This document shows, piece by piece, positions 35,784-42,989 of a stretch of DNA of 64,000 nucleotides (positions within the stretch are counted from its first letter, which is position 1; the number at the start of each line of letters is the position of its first letter). The translations under genes were made by a program, and so were the position numbers. A model generated the notes under the pieces. The model saw nothing but the letters and a program-made list of their open reading frames with translations, searched no databases and was not told where the DNA came from. Source of the stretch: Bacillus_BA songklensis (GTDB lineage: Bacteria > Bacillota > Bacilli > Bacillales > Bacillaceae_H); contig NZ_JBHRZT010000052.1 in NCBI RefSeq assembly GCF_042649685.1, positions 186,001-250,000 of the forward strand. The letters are read 5' to 3'.

Positions 35784-36138
35784 TGGGTCTCTTACAATTA
35801 GGATAAATAAAAAGAGACACATTCAGTCTTTGGAAATTAACACCGTTTCATCTACCCGCTCGTTTTTCAGGTAAATGAAGCGGTGTTGTTAGAGCATAAC
35901 TTGAATTTCAACGCGCAACTTATGCTTATATATAAGTCCAATTAAATTTTTTAACCTCTGTCACCGGGCTTTCTTCTATTCGCGCCTTTCCGTTCTCTCA
36001 TCTTGAATGAGCTTACAAAGGTTCTCGTATAAGGCTTCGGCAAGGGCCCGTAAGGGAAATGGGCGAAGCCTTATGCGTAAATGATGTAACATGGACCGCT
36101 TTTGTCCATGTTACATTATTTATGTGGATTCATATAGT
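35784..36138. other. Gap with three stacked hairpins between speA and sr1
   Basis: No gene seen. Hairpin 1: AACACCGTTTCAT with ATGAAGCGGTGTT (35840-35891). Hairpin 2: ATAAGGCTTCG with CGAAGCCTTAT (36030-36073). Hairpin 3: GTAACATGGAC with GTCCATGTTAC, then ATTATTTA (36086-36114). The speA transcript probably ends at one of them; their number is unusual. Confidence 0.6.
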
Positions 36139-36202
36139 AAAAAAATCCATTCCCGGCTGGCCGAGAATGGATTATCTCCTAATCTTCTCCTCTTATTAAC
36201 AA

Positions 36203-36325
36203 TTAATCTAGATCTTCTGTCTGTTCACAACTTGAGCAATTGCATTGCCCGTACAATATTGTTACTTTCTCATCTTCGAAATAATCAATTGTGTTATTGC
36301 AAGTTTGACATACGATAGTTCCCAT
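36203..36325 (-). CDS. GapA-binding peptide SR1P
   Basis: 40-residue peptide beginning MGTIVCQTCNNTIDYFEDEK and continuing VTILYGQC, the hallmark of SR1P, which in B. subtilis binds glyceraldehyde-3-phosphate dehydrogenase GapA and promotes its association with RNase J1. Four Cys in the pattern CxxC ... CxC plus one more suggest metal binding. ATG at 36325 with AAAGGGGAG 7 nt upstream. It lies inside the sr1 RNA. RNase J1 is encoded in this same window (51328). Confidence 0.85.
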   Translation of the reverse strand: MGTIVCQTCNNTIDYFEDEKVTILYGQCNCSSCEQTEDLD

Positions 36326-36378
36326 CTATAAACTCCCCTTTGTTTGAGTTTAATAATATAAATCGATGTTTTTCAAAA

Positions 36379-36392
36379 TGTAAGCGTTTGAT
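36379..36392. promoter_or_regulatory. cre-like site in the sr1 leader
   Basis: TGTAAGCGTTTGAT fits the core of the CcpA operator (TGNAANCGNWNN). It lies about 10-20 bp downstream of the predicted sr1 start point, a position where CcpA could block elongation. B. subtilis sr1 is mildly repressed by CcpA. Confidence 0.6.
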
Positions 36393-36407
36393 TTTCTATC
36401 TATAATT

Positions 36408-36436
36408 ATAATATTATGTCACATTTAAATTGTCAA
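36408..36436 (-). promoter_or_regulatory. sr1 promoter
   Basis: On the minus strand TTGACA (36436-36431), 17 bp, TATTAT (36413-36408). Overlapped and flanked by two CcpN-type motifs, which supports the assignment. Confidence 0.65.
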
Positions 36437-36456
36437 TGGTTAATTAGTATAACACA
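36413..36456 (-). promoter_or_regulatory. Two CcpN-type operators at the sr1 promoter
   Basis: TGTGTTATACT (36456-36446, minus strand) matches the CcpN consensus TRTGHYATAYW at every position. TGTGACATAAT (36423-36413) matches at all but one and overlaps the promoter spacer and -10. In B. subtilis CcpN represses sr1, gapB and pckA on glycolytic carbon through paired sites. Confidence 0.6.
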
Positions 36457-36561
36457 TTAAAAATATGTTTATTTTTTAATGTGTGTGTTTATCCATCTAA
36501 ACTCGTTTTTAAAGTGTATAGGTACAACATTTGTTGCCCGCACCTTAACACTACACTTTAA

Positions 36562-36601
36562 TAGAAAAGAAGACAGGTATGCAACCTGTCTTCTTTTCTA
36601 T
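36562..36601. terminator. Bidirectional terminator after the DUF3055 gene
   Basis: AGAAAAGAAGACAGGT pairs with ACCTGTCTTCTTTTCT, with A and T runs at both ends; overlaps the stop of the minus-strand gene. Confidence 0.85.
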
Positions 36602-36897
36602 TCATATTGCGTTTCAAATGGAGAACTTGGAATATTATCACGGAAAAATTCCGCTAAGTCAGCAGCTTCTTCTTTTGTGCGAATACGGAATACAGTTTGG
36701 AGATGATCTAAGTCTTCAATATCTTTTGAATCGAGGAGAGTGGAGCGGCCAGTTTGCATACAGACGACAAGGGGTTTTCCAAAGAACATATTTGTGTACA
36801 CAATGCCAAAATCGTAGCGGGTGTCATTTGTAGTAAAACCTACAAACCTGACTTTAACCCCTTCCATTTCATCATACAATTTTTCAAATAAATCCAT
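36598..36897 (-). CDS. DUF3055 family protein
   Basis: 99-residue soluble protein resembling the DUF3055 family (MDLFEKLYDEMEGVKVRFVG, GIVYTNMFFGKPLVVCMQTG, TLLDSKDIEDL). Function unknown. ATG 36897 with GAAGGGGGA upstream. No signal peptide or membrane segment. Single-gene unit between sr1 and the divergent DUF1885-like gene, with its own terminator. Confidence 0.8.
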   Translation of the reverse strand: MDLFEKLYDEMEGVKVRFVGFTTNDTRYDFGIVYTNMFFGKPLVVCMQTGRSTLLDSKDIEDLDHLQTVFRIRTKEEAADLAEFFRDNIPSSPFETQYE

Positions 36898-37086
36898 ACT
36901 ATTCCCCCTTCATAAAAATCTGAATTTTATTATAATTTACTATTTAACATATTACAATATGCCGCGATTATTTGTCAATTACTTTCCAATTATTCTTGTC
37001 CGCTAATTTTGATAATGCTAGAATGATAATAAAAAGTATGGAAACTGTTTCCTGATTTGGATGTCCATCTGTTGAGGGGGAATAAT

Positions 37087-37521
37087 GTGGCTTCAAATGC
37101 ATTGATAAAATTGGTTCCAAAATCCGATCAGCAAGATATTACATTAGAAGAACTCAAAGGCTTATTTCATTATTATAAAGAAATTACCGCAAAAACAGGA
37201 CAACAACTTGGCTGGAACTACGATTATAGTGCTTTTCCTTATGAAATCCATAATGTAGTGGATGCCAAACAAGAGATGTTTTACTTAAAGGGAACGAACA
37301 ATAAATACTTTGCGATGATTTTAAAGATTGGGAAAGAAACGATTTTAGACGAGGAAACAGAGGAAACAAAAGAACAAACTTATATCCAACTTATCCTTCC
37401 AAACGGAGCCACAAACGGCGACAAAGGAAAAGCCAATGAATTTTGCAAGTTCATCGCCAAGAAACTGGCCGGTGAGCTGCATTTATTCAACGGACGGGTG
37501 ATGTATTTTTATAAAAGATAA
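37087..37521 (+). CDS. DUF1885-like conserved protein
   Basis: 144-residue soluble protein resembling the DUF1885 family (LIKLVPKSDQQDITLEELKG, HYYKEITAKTGQQLGWNYDY, GELHLFNGRVMYFYKR). Function unknown. I chose the GTG at 37087, 6 nt after GAGGGGG; the TTG at 37057 lies ahead of that site. Single-gene unit followed by a hairpin at 37666. Confidence 0.75.
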   Translation: MASNALIKLVPKSDQQDITLEELKGLFHYYKEITAKTGQQLGWNYDYSAFPYEIHNVVDAKQEMFYLKGTNNKYFAMILKIGKETILDEETEETKEQTYIQLILPNGATNGDKGKANEFCKFIAKKLAGELHLFNGRVMYFYKR

Positions 37522-37665
37522 AAGAAACTTCCAATGCACAGGACGTCGTGATTTTAGTCTTTGCTCCTTTGTTAGTTAAACTTATCAAGCTGTTACGGGT
37601 AGTTCTCCCCGCATATTGTTGCTTGAAATAAGACGCTTACTGCCCCGGATAGAGCCCGGACAAAA

Positions 37666-37706
37666 GAGCAGATTAATCACGGAATTCTCCGCTGATTAGT
37701 CTGCTC
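37666..37706. terminator. Hairpin between DUF1885-like gene and M23 peptidase gene
   Basis: GAGCAGAtTAATCA pairs with TGATTAgTCTGCTC, inner CGGA/TCCG; lies between convergent genes, about 145 nt after the first and 18 nt from the stop of the second. Serves the peptidase gene most plausibly. Confidence 0.6.
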
Positions 37707-37724
37707 CTCATCGTTTTAGGCAGC

Positions 37725-38765
37725 TTAAAATATGGCTTGAATGATGCTTACTACCTCTTCTTTTGTGAAGCCCTCCCAAAATAGACGGCCGTTCAACAGC
37801 AAATCGACATGCAAGTGAAGTTCTGTTCCATCTTTTTTTACTTCTCCACTCGTCCCGGAATTGCCCACAAACCCAATAAGAGTATGTTCATCGACCTTGC
37901 CCCCGACTTGAAGTTCTTTTGCTGTTTTGCTTAGATGCGCGAACCTTGCTTGAACACCATTTTCATACTGAACCCAGACTTGTCTGCCTCGCAGCCGATC
38001 TAATATGTAAAGAGGCGTTTTTCCATGCAAACGACAAACTTGCAGATCCTGTTCTCTCTCTTTTTCCGATTGATACCCATTATACACATGATCGACTCGT
38101 ACAATCGTTCCTTTCCCCATTGCATACACGGGAGTTTGTTCATTAATAACCGCTCCAGTTGAATAGCTATACCAATCCAACCCCTCATGCCTGCCTCCTC
38201 GGTAATTCCGTTTTGCTCCCGGGACATGAGATGGATATAGATCCGGTTTTACTCTTTTTAATGGAGAGGATAAGATTTGCAATTGCCCAATCATATGTTC
38301 AATATTTTGTGGAGGTGCTTGAACAGGTTCGACATTCTCTTCTCTTTTCACCTCGTTTAACAGCCTCACTTTTTCATGATGGATCAAAATATCTGTCGGA
38401 AAAAAGCGTCGCAGCCATAAAGCCGAAAGGTAGACTTGGTTCCCTTTTATAAAAAAATCATTCTGTTTAATCGGTTTGTATTGTCCGTTTACCTCTACTA
38501 CCGGTACCCCCTCAATGAAAAGAAACCGTTGATGATTCAGGGTTAATGTGAGAGCCCGGTCAATCTCATTAAATGAGTAATTTCCATTTAAGTGATTAGC
38601 GAGTACCTTTGCTTCAATATATAGCTCATTTCCTTCCATTACAGAAGGGAGAGTAATCCCTTCTTGTTTGGCAGGAACTATTTTTTCTTGCTTGTCTTTT
38701 AACCCAAGAAAAATAAAAGGTATAATAAGCATGATAACCGCCGCTGCCCATACTGTTTTTTTCAC
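37725..38765 (-). CDS. M23 family metallopeptidase with N-terminal copper amine oxidase-like domain
   Basis: 346-residue exported protein. An N-terminal membrane anchor (VWAAAVIMLIIPFIFLGL) is followed by a stalk domain resembling copper amine oxidase N-terminal repeats (about 40-135) and a C-terminal LytM/M23 endopeptidase domain with zinc ligands GGRHEGLDWYSY (HxxxD) and LHLHVD (HxH). Probably cuts peptidoglycan cross-links; could be sporulation-linked, but nothing in the sequence proves that. ATG 38765 with AGGAGTGG upstream. Confidence 0.87.
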   Translation of the reverse strand: MKKTVWAAAVIMLIIPFIFLGLKDKQEKIVPAKQEGITLPSVMEGNELYIEAKVLANHLNGNYSFNEIDRALTLTLNHQRFLFIEGVPVVEVNGQYKPIKQNDFFIKGNQVYLSALWLRRFFPTDILIHHEKVRLLNEVKREENVEPVQAPPQNIEHMIGQLQILSSPLKRVKPDLYPSHVPGAKRNYRGGRHEGLDWYSYSTGAVINEQTPVYAMGKGTIVRVDHVYNGYQSEKEREQDLQVCRLHGKTPLYILDRLRGRQVWVQYENGVQARFAHLSKTAKELQVGGKVDEHTLIGFVGNSGTSGEVKKDGTELHLHVDLLLNGRLFWEGFTKEEVVSIIQAIF

Positions 38766-38843
38766 CTGTCCACTCCTCCCTTTTTTATCAGTATGGACAG
38801 GTATTTCGTGAACTAATCAACGGAGAATAGACAGGAGGATATT

Positions 38844-38924
38844 ATGGGGAAACAGTTTATTCTTGGCTGTTTTAACCAAGAGAAGATAATAGATCTCACA
38901 ATCAAAGAAGCCCGTTTTTTATAA
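38844..38924 (+). CDS. Candidate 26-residue small ORF ending in a terminator
   Basis: ATG at 38844 has a consensus AGGAGG 5 nt upstream. The product MGKQFILGCFNQEKIIDLTI... is 26 residues, not recognised. Its last codons form the 5' arm of a strong hairpin at 38899-38941. It is divergent from the M23 peptidase gene. It may be a real small protein, a leader peptide, or a chance match; only the ribosome binding site argues for it. Confidence 0.35.
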   Translation: MGKQFILGCFNQEKIIDLTIKEARFL

Positions 38925-38942
38925 ACGGGCTTCTTTGATTTA
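38899..38942. terminator. Bidirectional terminator at 38.9 kb
   Basis: AATCAAAGAAGCCCGTTT pairs perfectly with AAACGGGCTTCTTTGATT (18 bp) around a 5-nt loop; no gene other than the small ORF lies directly upstream on the plus strand. It can also end the minus-strand membrane-protein gene at 38996. Confidence 0.85.
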
Positions 38943-38995
38943 AATAAAAAAGATTGTTGCCGATGAAAAATTTAGTTATCTACACGAGTCCTCCA

Positions 38996-39232
38996 TTAAT
39001 AGAACCATCGTACTATTTGCTGGACAAAGGTGAAGATACATAATGAAAAAACTGTCGTGAATGCGGCTGTTTTTCTCTTTTCCAATACATATTCCGCCAC
39101 CACATAAGCCAAATATAGAAAAATGAAAAATAAAATGGTTTTTGCCGTTAGTTCATCCCGACGTGAAAGATGTTCAACTACAACATAACCTGTCCAAATC
39201 AAAAATTGAATGAGCCATAATAAAATCGTAAT
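38996..39232 (-). CDS. Small membrane protein with an apparent non-AUG start
   Basis: Unrecognised protein with two or three membrane helices (ILLWLIQFLIWTGYVVV, ILFFIFLYLAYVVAEYVL and the FTTVFSLCIFTFVQQIV segment). A TTG at 39202 is the first conventional start, but it has no ribosome binding site and would cut the first helix. GAGGG at 39239-39243 stands 6 nt before an in-frame ATT at 39232 (ATC and ATA follow upstream), and an in-frame TGA lies at 39244. I place the start at ATT with reserve. Function unknown. Confidence 0.5.
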   Translation of the reverse strand: MTILLWLIQFLIWTGYVVVEHLSRRDELTAKTILFFIFLYLAYVVAEYVLEKRKTAAFTTVFSLCIFTFVQQIVRWFY

Positions 39233-39371
39233 GATTATCCCTCATTTCCTTCGGACGGGAGCCGTAACAAAAATTAGACATACATATATTACTTTGTAGA
39301 GATGAGTTAATTTGGATCGTTTCCTTCTTTGTTCCGCTCATACTGCTTTTATTCGTATGATTTTGGTCTTC

Positions 39372-39421
39372 GTATAAGCAGTTGACAAGAACCCGAAAAA
39401 GAACTTGTCAACTGCTTATAC
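39372..39421. repeat. 18-bp perfect inverted repeat upstream of slp
   Basis: GTATAAGCAGTTGACAAG (39372-39389) pairs with CTTGTCAACTGCTTATAC (39404-39421) around a 14-nt purine-rich loop. No T-tract on either side. It is about 130 bp ahead of the slp start in a 300-bp gap that is otherwise empty. Confidence 0.7.
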
Positions 39422-39548
39422 ATAAATATAGATATGCGCTTCATTCAAGTTTATTTTTCATTTTTGTAACAAATGTTTGACAACATCAAAAACCGGGAGG
39501 GGGGCGTGATACAATAAAGACAAATTTTCAATGAAAGAAGTGACTTGG

Positions 39549-39923
39549 ATGGCATTAAAACTCCCTGCTGTTTTAGTGATATCTGTAATGTTGCTCTCCG
39601 GCTGCAGTATCATCAAACAGGAAGGCCTTAAAATTCAATCTTCCGAAAAACAAGTTTTGCTGTTTTCCAACGAAGAAAATATAGGAGCAGAAGAAAGGTA
39701 TTATGATGCTTTATTGGACTTAAGAGGGAAATTCCCCGAAGAATTAAAAAACATTAGAATCGTTCATCAATCATCGATTCGGATTAACAATGACCTGATT
39801 GAATTGCAAAGCTATCCAGCTCTCATTATGATTGAAAATAACAAGATTTTGACCAAGATTGAAGGCTCTGTTCCAAAACAACAAATCATTGAACAATTAC
39901 AGCGTACATTAAGCGTAAAATAA
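39549..39923 (+). CDS. slp: Slp-like small lipoprotein
   Basis: 124-residue lipoprotein with signal peptide and lipobox LLSGC (Cys19); the mature part is soluble and resembles a thioredoxin-fold remnant (KQVLLFSNEEN... YPALIMIENNKI). Position between speA/sr1 and pdhD is that of B. subtilis slp, annotated as peptidoglycan-associated lipoprotein. ATG at 39549 preceded by AAAGAAGTGA; an earlier in-frame ATG at 39531 lacks a site. Function unknown. Confidence 0.65.
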   Translation: MALKLPAVLVISVMLLSGCSIIKQEGLKIQSSEKQVLLFSNEENIGAEERYYDALLDLRGKFPEELKNIRIVHQSSIRINNDLIELQSYPALIMIENNKILTKIEGSVPKQQIIEQLQRTLSVK

Positions 39924-39925
39924 AG

Positions 39926-39957
39926 CTTCCCGCTTTTTTGAAATAAAAAGCGGGAAC
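39926..39957 (+). terminator. Terminator of slp
   Basis: CCCGCTTTTT pairs with AAAAAGCGGG directly behind the slp stop; followed by AACTTTCG. Convergent pdhD has its own hairpin next to it. Confidence 0.75.
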
Positions 39958-39976
39958 TTTCGATATTAAGCGATAT

Positions 39977-40012
39977 AAAAAGGGTTGGAGAATCACTCTC
40001 CAACCCTTTACC
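39977..40012 (-). terminator. Terminator of the pdh operon
   Basis: AAAGGGTTGGAGA pairs with TCTCCAACCCTTT around ATCAC; on the minus strand it is followed by TTTTATATCG. It lies 28 nt beyond the pdhD stop. Confidence 0.88.
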
Positions 40013-40039
40013 GTTTTTACAGGCGTAAAAAACAAGTTA

Positions 40040-41452
40040 TTATTTCACAATATGAATCGGGCTGCCGATTACCACTTCTGCTGCTTCCATTGTAATCTCG
40101 CCAAGAGTTGGGTGAGCATGGATTGTCATGGCCACATCTTCAGCTGTCATGCCAGCTTCGATTGCAAGACCGATTTCAGCGATCATATCAGAAGCATTTG
40201 CACCGGCAATTTGTCCACCGATTAGGACACCATCTTCTTTACGTGCAACAAGTTTTAAGAAACCGTCAGATTCATTAAGTGCAAGAGCACGTCCGTTTGC
40301 GGCAAATGGGAATTTCGCAGCAATCACTTCAATGCCTTCTGCTTTTGCTTGTGCTTCTGTATAACCAACAGATGCAAGTTCTGGCTCAGCGAATACAACC
40401 GCTGGAATACCAAGGTAATCAATTTCAGCAGGATGACCGCTGATTGCTTCAGCTGCAATTTTACCTTCATAAGAAGCTTTATGTGCAAGTGGAGGACCAG
40501 CTACGATATCACCGATCGCATAAATGTTTGAAACGCTTGTACGGCATTGCTTATCGATTTCGATTAAGCCGCGCTCAGTCAATTTCACACCAACTTGCTC
40601 CAAGCCCATTTCATCAGTGTTAGGACGACGGCCGACTGTTACAAGAACATAATCAGCTTCAATTGTTTTTGTTTCGCCGCCTGCTTCGAATGTAACGTGT
40701 ACGCCGTTTTCTGTCTCTTCTACACCTTTAGCCATTGCTTTTGTGTAGATTTCAACGTTGCCTTTTTTCTTTAAGTTACGTTTTACAATGGCACTCATTT
40801 GTTTTTCAAAACCAGCTAGGATTTCGTCGCCGGCTTCAATGAATGTTACTTCTGTGCCGAAGTTTGCATAAGCCGTACCAAGCTCTGTACCGATATAACC
40901 AGCACCGATTACAACCATTTTCTTCGGAACTTCTTGTAGTGCTAATGCGCCAGTAGAATCTAATACACGTTTAGAGAATTTGAAACCAGGAATTTCGATC
41001 GGACGAGATCCTGTAGCGATGATCGCATTGTTGAATTTATAAGTTTGAGCAGAGTTTTCGTCCATAACACGTACTGTATTTGAATCAACAAAATAAGCTT
41101 CGCCGGTTACGACGTCTACTTTGTTTCCTTTAAGAAGGCCGGCAACACCGCCAGTAAGCTTCTTCACAACGCCGTTTTTGAACTCTTGAACTTTTGAGAA
41201 GTCAACGGTTACGTTCTCTGCTTTTATTCCCATGTCTTCAGAATGTTTCGCTGTTTCAAAGCGATGTCCTGCAGTAATAAGGGCTTTTGAAGGAATACAT
41301 CCTACGTTCAAGCAAACCCCGCCGAGAGTTGCTTTTTCTACAACTGTTACTTTTTGTCCTAATTGAGCTGCACGGATTGCCGCAACATATCCGCCAGGAC
41401 CTGCACCAATGACAAGAGTATCTACTTCAATTGGGAAATCTCCTACTACCAT
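40040..41452 (-). CDS. pdhD: Dihydrolipoyl dehydrogenase (E3)
   Basis: 470-residue FAD/NAD disulfide oxidoreductase that reoxidises dihydrolipoamide of the pyruvate (and usually other 2-oxoacid) dehydrogenase complexes. FAD site VIGAGPGGYVAAIRAAQLG, redox pair GGVCLNVGCIPSK, NAD site VIGAGYIGTELGTAYANFG, C-terminal catalytic HAHPTLGE. Last gene of pdhABCD, starting 5 nt after the pdhC stop. Confidence 0.97.
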   Translation of the reverse strand: MVVGDFPIEVDTLVIGAGPGGYVAAIRAAQLGQKVTVVEKATLGGVCLNVGCIPSKALITAGHRFETAKHSEDMGIKAENVTVDFSKVQEFKNGVVKKLTGGVAGLLKGNKVDVVTGEAYFVDSNTVRVMDENSAQTYKFNNAIIATGSRPIEIPGFKFSKRVLDSTGALALQEVPKKMVVIGAGYIGTELGTAYANFGTEVTFIEAGDEILAGFEKQMSAIVKRNLKKKGNVEIYTKAMAKGVEETENGVHVTFEAGGETKTIEADYVLVTVGRRPNTDEMGLEQVGVKLTERGLIEIDKQCRTSVSNIYAIGDIVAGPPLAHKASYEGKIAAEAISGHPAEIDYLGIPAVVFAEPELASVGYTEAQAKAEGIEVIAAKFPFAANGRALALNESDGFLKLVARKEDGVLIGGQIAGANASDMIAEIGLAIEAGMTAEDVAMTIHAHPTLGEITMEAAEVVIGSPIHIVK

Positions 41453-41457
41453 TTGAA

Positions 41458-42819
41458 TTACGCCTCCATTAATAATAATTCTGGATCGTTCAATAAACGC
41501 TTAATGTGGTTAAGAGCATTTTGAGCTGTCGCGCCGTCAATCATACGGTGGTCAAAGCTTAATGATAACGCCAATACCGGAGCAATGACGATTTCCCCGT
41601 CACGCACAATTGCTTTTTCAGCAATACGGCCGATACCTAAGATTGCTACTTCCGGATGGTTGATAACTGGAGTAAACCATTGACCGCCGGCAGAACCGAT
41701 GTTAGTGATTGTGCAAGAAGCGCCTTTCATTTCCGCTGGAGCTAATTTGCCTTCACGAGCTTTTGTTGCAAGTTCGTTAATTTCATTAGAAATTGCGAAG
41801 ACAGATTTACGGTCAGCATTTTTCACAACTGGTACTAGCAAGCCTTTTTCTGTGTCAGCAGCGATACCGATGTTATAGTAATGTTTGTGAATTACTTCAT
41901 CCGTTGCATCATCGATCGATGTGTTGAATACAGGGTACTTCTTAAGAGCAGACGTTAACGCTTTTACAACGTATGGTAAGAACGTTAGCTTGATGCCTTG
42001 TTCAGCTGCAATGTTTTTGAATTTCTTACGGTGTGCAACAAGTTTTGTTACATCGATTTCATCCATTAATGTAACGTGTGGAGCAGTATGTTTAGAGTTA
42101 ACCATCGCTTTTGCGATTGCACGGCGGATACCGCTCATTTTCTCGCGAGTTTCTGGGAATTCGCCTTCAGGAATTGTTGTTGCAGCAGCCGCTTTTGGAG
42201 CTTCCTCTTTTGCTTCCGCTTTTGCAGGAGCTTGAGCTTGAGCGCCTCCAGCTAAGAAGTTGTCGATGTCCGCTTTAGTGATACGGCCATTTTTGCCTGA
42301 ACCAGGAACAGCTTTAATGTCGATACCTTTTTCACGAGCATATTTACGTACAGATGGCATTGCAACCACTTTACGGTTAGGATCAACTTCTGCTTGAGGA
42401 GCCGCACCTGCCCCAGTTGCACCTTGTGCTTCAGCTGCAGGAGCTTCTTCTTTTTTGACATCTTGTCCAGCTTCAGCAGTAGCTTGTACTTGAGCTTCTG
42501 TTTTTGCTTCAGCAGCCGGGGCTTCGTCGCCATGGTCACCTTTGAACTTTAAGTTTTCGTAACCAGGTGCGTCGAATGTAACGATAACTTGACCAACAGT
42601 CGCTACTGTACCTTCATCAACTTTAAGCTCTAATACTTTCCCTTTAACCGGGGATGGGATTTCTACAACCGCTTTGTCGTTTTGTACTTCAGCAAGTACG
42701 TCATCTTCGTTTACTTCATCGCCAGGTTTAACAAACCATTTTACGATTTCACCTTCATGGATACCTTCACCGATATCTGGCAGTTTAAATTCAAATAATG
42801 CGCCTACTTCAGTTGCCAT
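41458..42819 (-). CDS. pdhC: Pyruvate dehydrogenase E2 (dihydrolipoamide acetyltransferase)
   Basis: 453-residue core of the pyruvate dehydrogenase complex. One lipoyl domain with the lipoyl Lys at about residue 49 (EVQNDKAVVEIPSP), an Ala/Glu/Pro-rich linker, an E3/E1-binding domain (VRKYAREKGIDIKAVPGSGK), another Ala-rich linker and the catalytic domain ending with HRMIDGATAQNAL (HxxxDG). ATG at 42819 lies 9 nt after AGGAGG; the upstream TTG touches that site. A 170-bp gap with two hairpins separates it from pdhB. Confidence 0.97.
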   Translation of the reverse strand: MATEVGALFEFKLPDIGEGIHEGEIVKWFVKPGDEVNEDDVLAEVQNDKAVVEIPSPVKGKVLELKVDEGTVATVGQVIVTFDAPGYENLKFKGDHGDEAPAAEAKTEAQVQATAEAGQDVKKEEAPAAEAQGATGAGAAPQAEVDPNRKVVAMPSVRKYAREKGIDIKAVPGSGKNGRITKADIDNFLAGGAQAQAPAKAEAKEEAPKAAAATTIPEGEFPETREKMSGIRRAIAKAMVNSKHTAPHVTLMDEIDVTKLVAHRKKFKNIAAEQGIKLTFLPYVVKALTSALKKYPVFNTSIDDATDEVIHKHYYNIGIAADTEKGLLVPVVKNADRKSVFAISNEINELATKAREGKLAPAEMKGASCTITNIGSAGGQWFTPVINHPEVAILGIGRIAEKAIVRDGEIVIAPVLALSLSFDHRMIDGATAQNALNHIKRLLNDPELLLMEA

Positions 42820-42879
42820 GAGATTCAACCTCCTAAGAATTCTTTCTAGTCATCTACTGACTTGGCTGTATAGATTCTT

Positions 42880-42917
42880 GTAAAAGAAATCAGTATAGGA
42901 CTGATTTTTCTTACTGA
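42880..42917. other. Hairpin in the pdhB-pdhC gap
   Basis: AAAGAAATCAGT pairs with ACTGATTTTTCTT around ATAGG, closer to pdhC than the perfect palindrome. It may influence pdhC expression or mRNA processing; there is no proof of either. Confidence 0.5.
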
Positions 42918-42950
42918 TGCTAATAATCAACCGGCTGAAAAGCCTGTTGA

Positions 42951-42988
42951 TCAGTTTCTTTCCCTCCGGCCGGAGGGAAAGAAACTGA
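42951..42988. repeat. Perfect 38-bp palindrome between pdhB and pdhC
   Basis: TCAGTTTCTTTCCCTCCGG followed immediately by its exact reverse complement, no spacer and no mismatch. It begins directly beyond the pdhB stop codon. No T-tract follows on the minus strand, so it is not a standard terminator; RNA would form a long GC-rich hairpin able to protect the pdhAB 3' end or partly block readthrough. Confidence 0.85.
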
Positions 42989-42989
42989 A

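Larger units (their letters stand above)
36139..36402 (-). ncRNA. sr1: SR1-like dual-function small RNA
   Basis: Predicted transcript running from a promoter at 36408-36436 to a terminator hairpin (ATCCATTCTCGGC with GCCGGGAATGGAT, then TTTTTTT on the minus strand; 36141-36176). It encodes SR1P and sits between speA and the pdh operon, the place of sr1 in B. subtilis, where the RNA also base-pairs with ahrC mRNA. Predicted length about 260 nt against about 205 nt in B. subtilis. Transcript ends are inferred. Confidence 0.75.

Noticed and set aside
36091..36318. 75-codon plus-strand frame opposite sr1
   Set aside because: It is antisense to SR1P and its terminator; no start signal.
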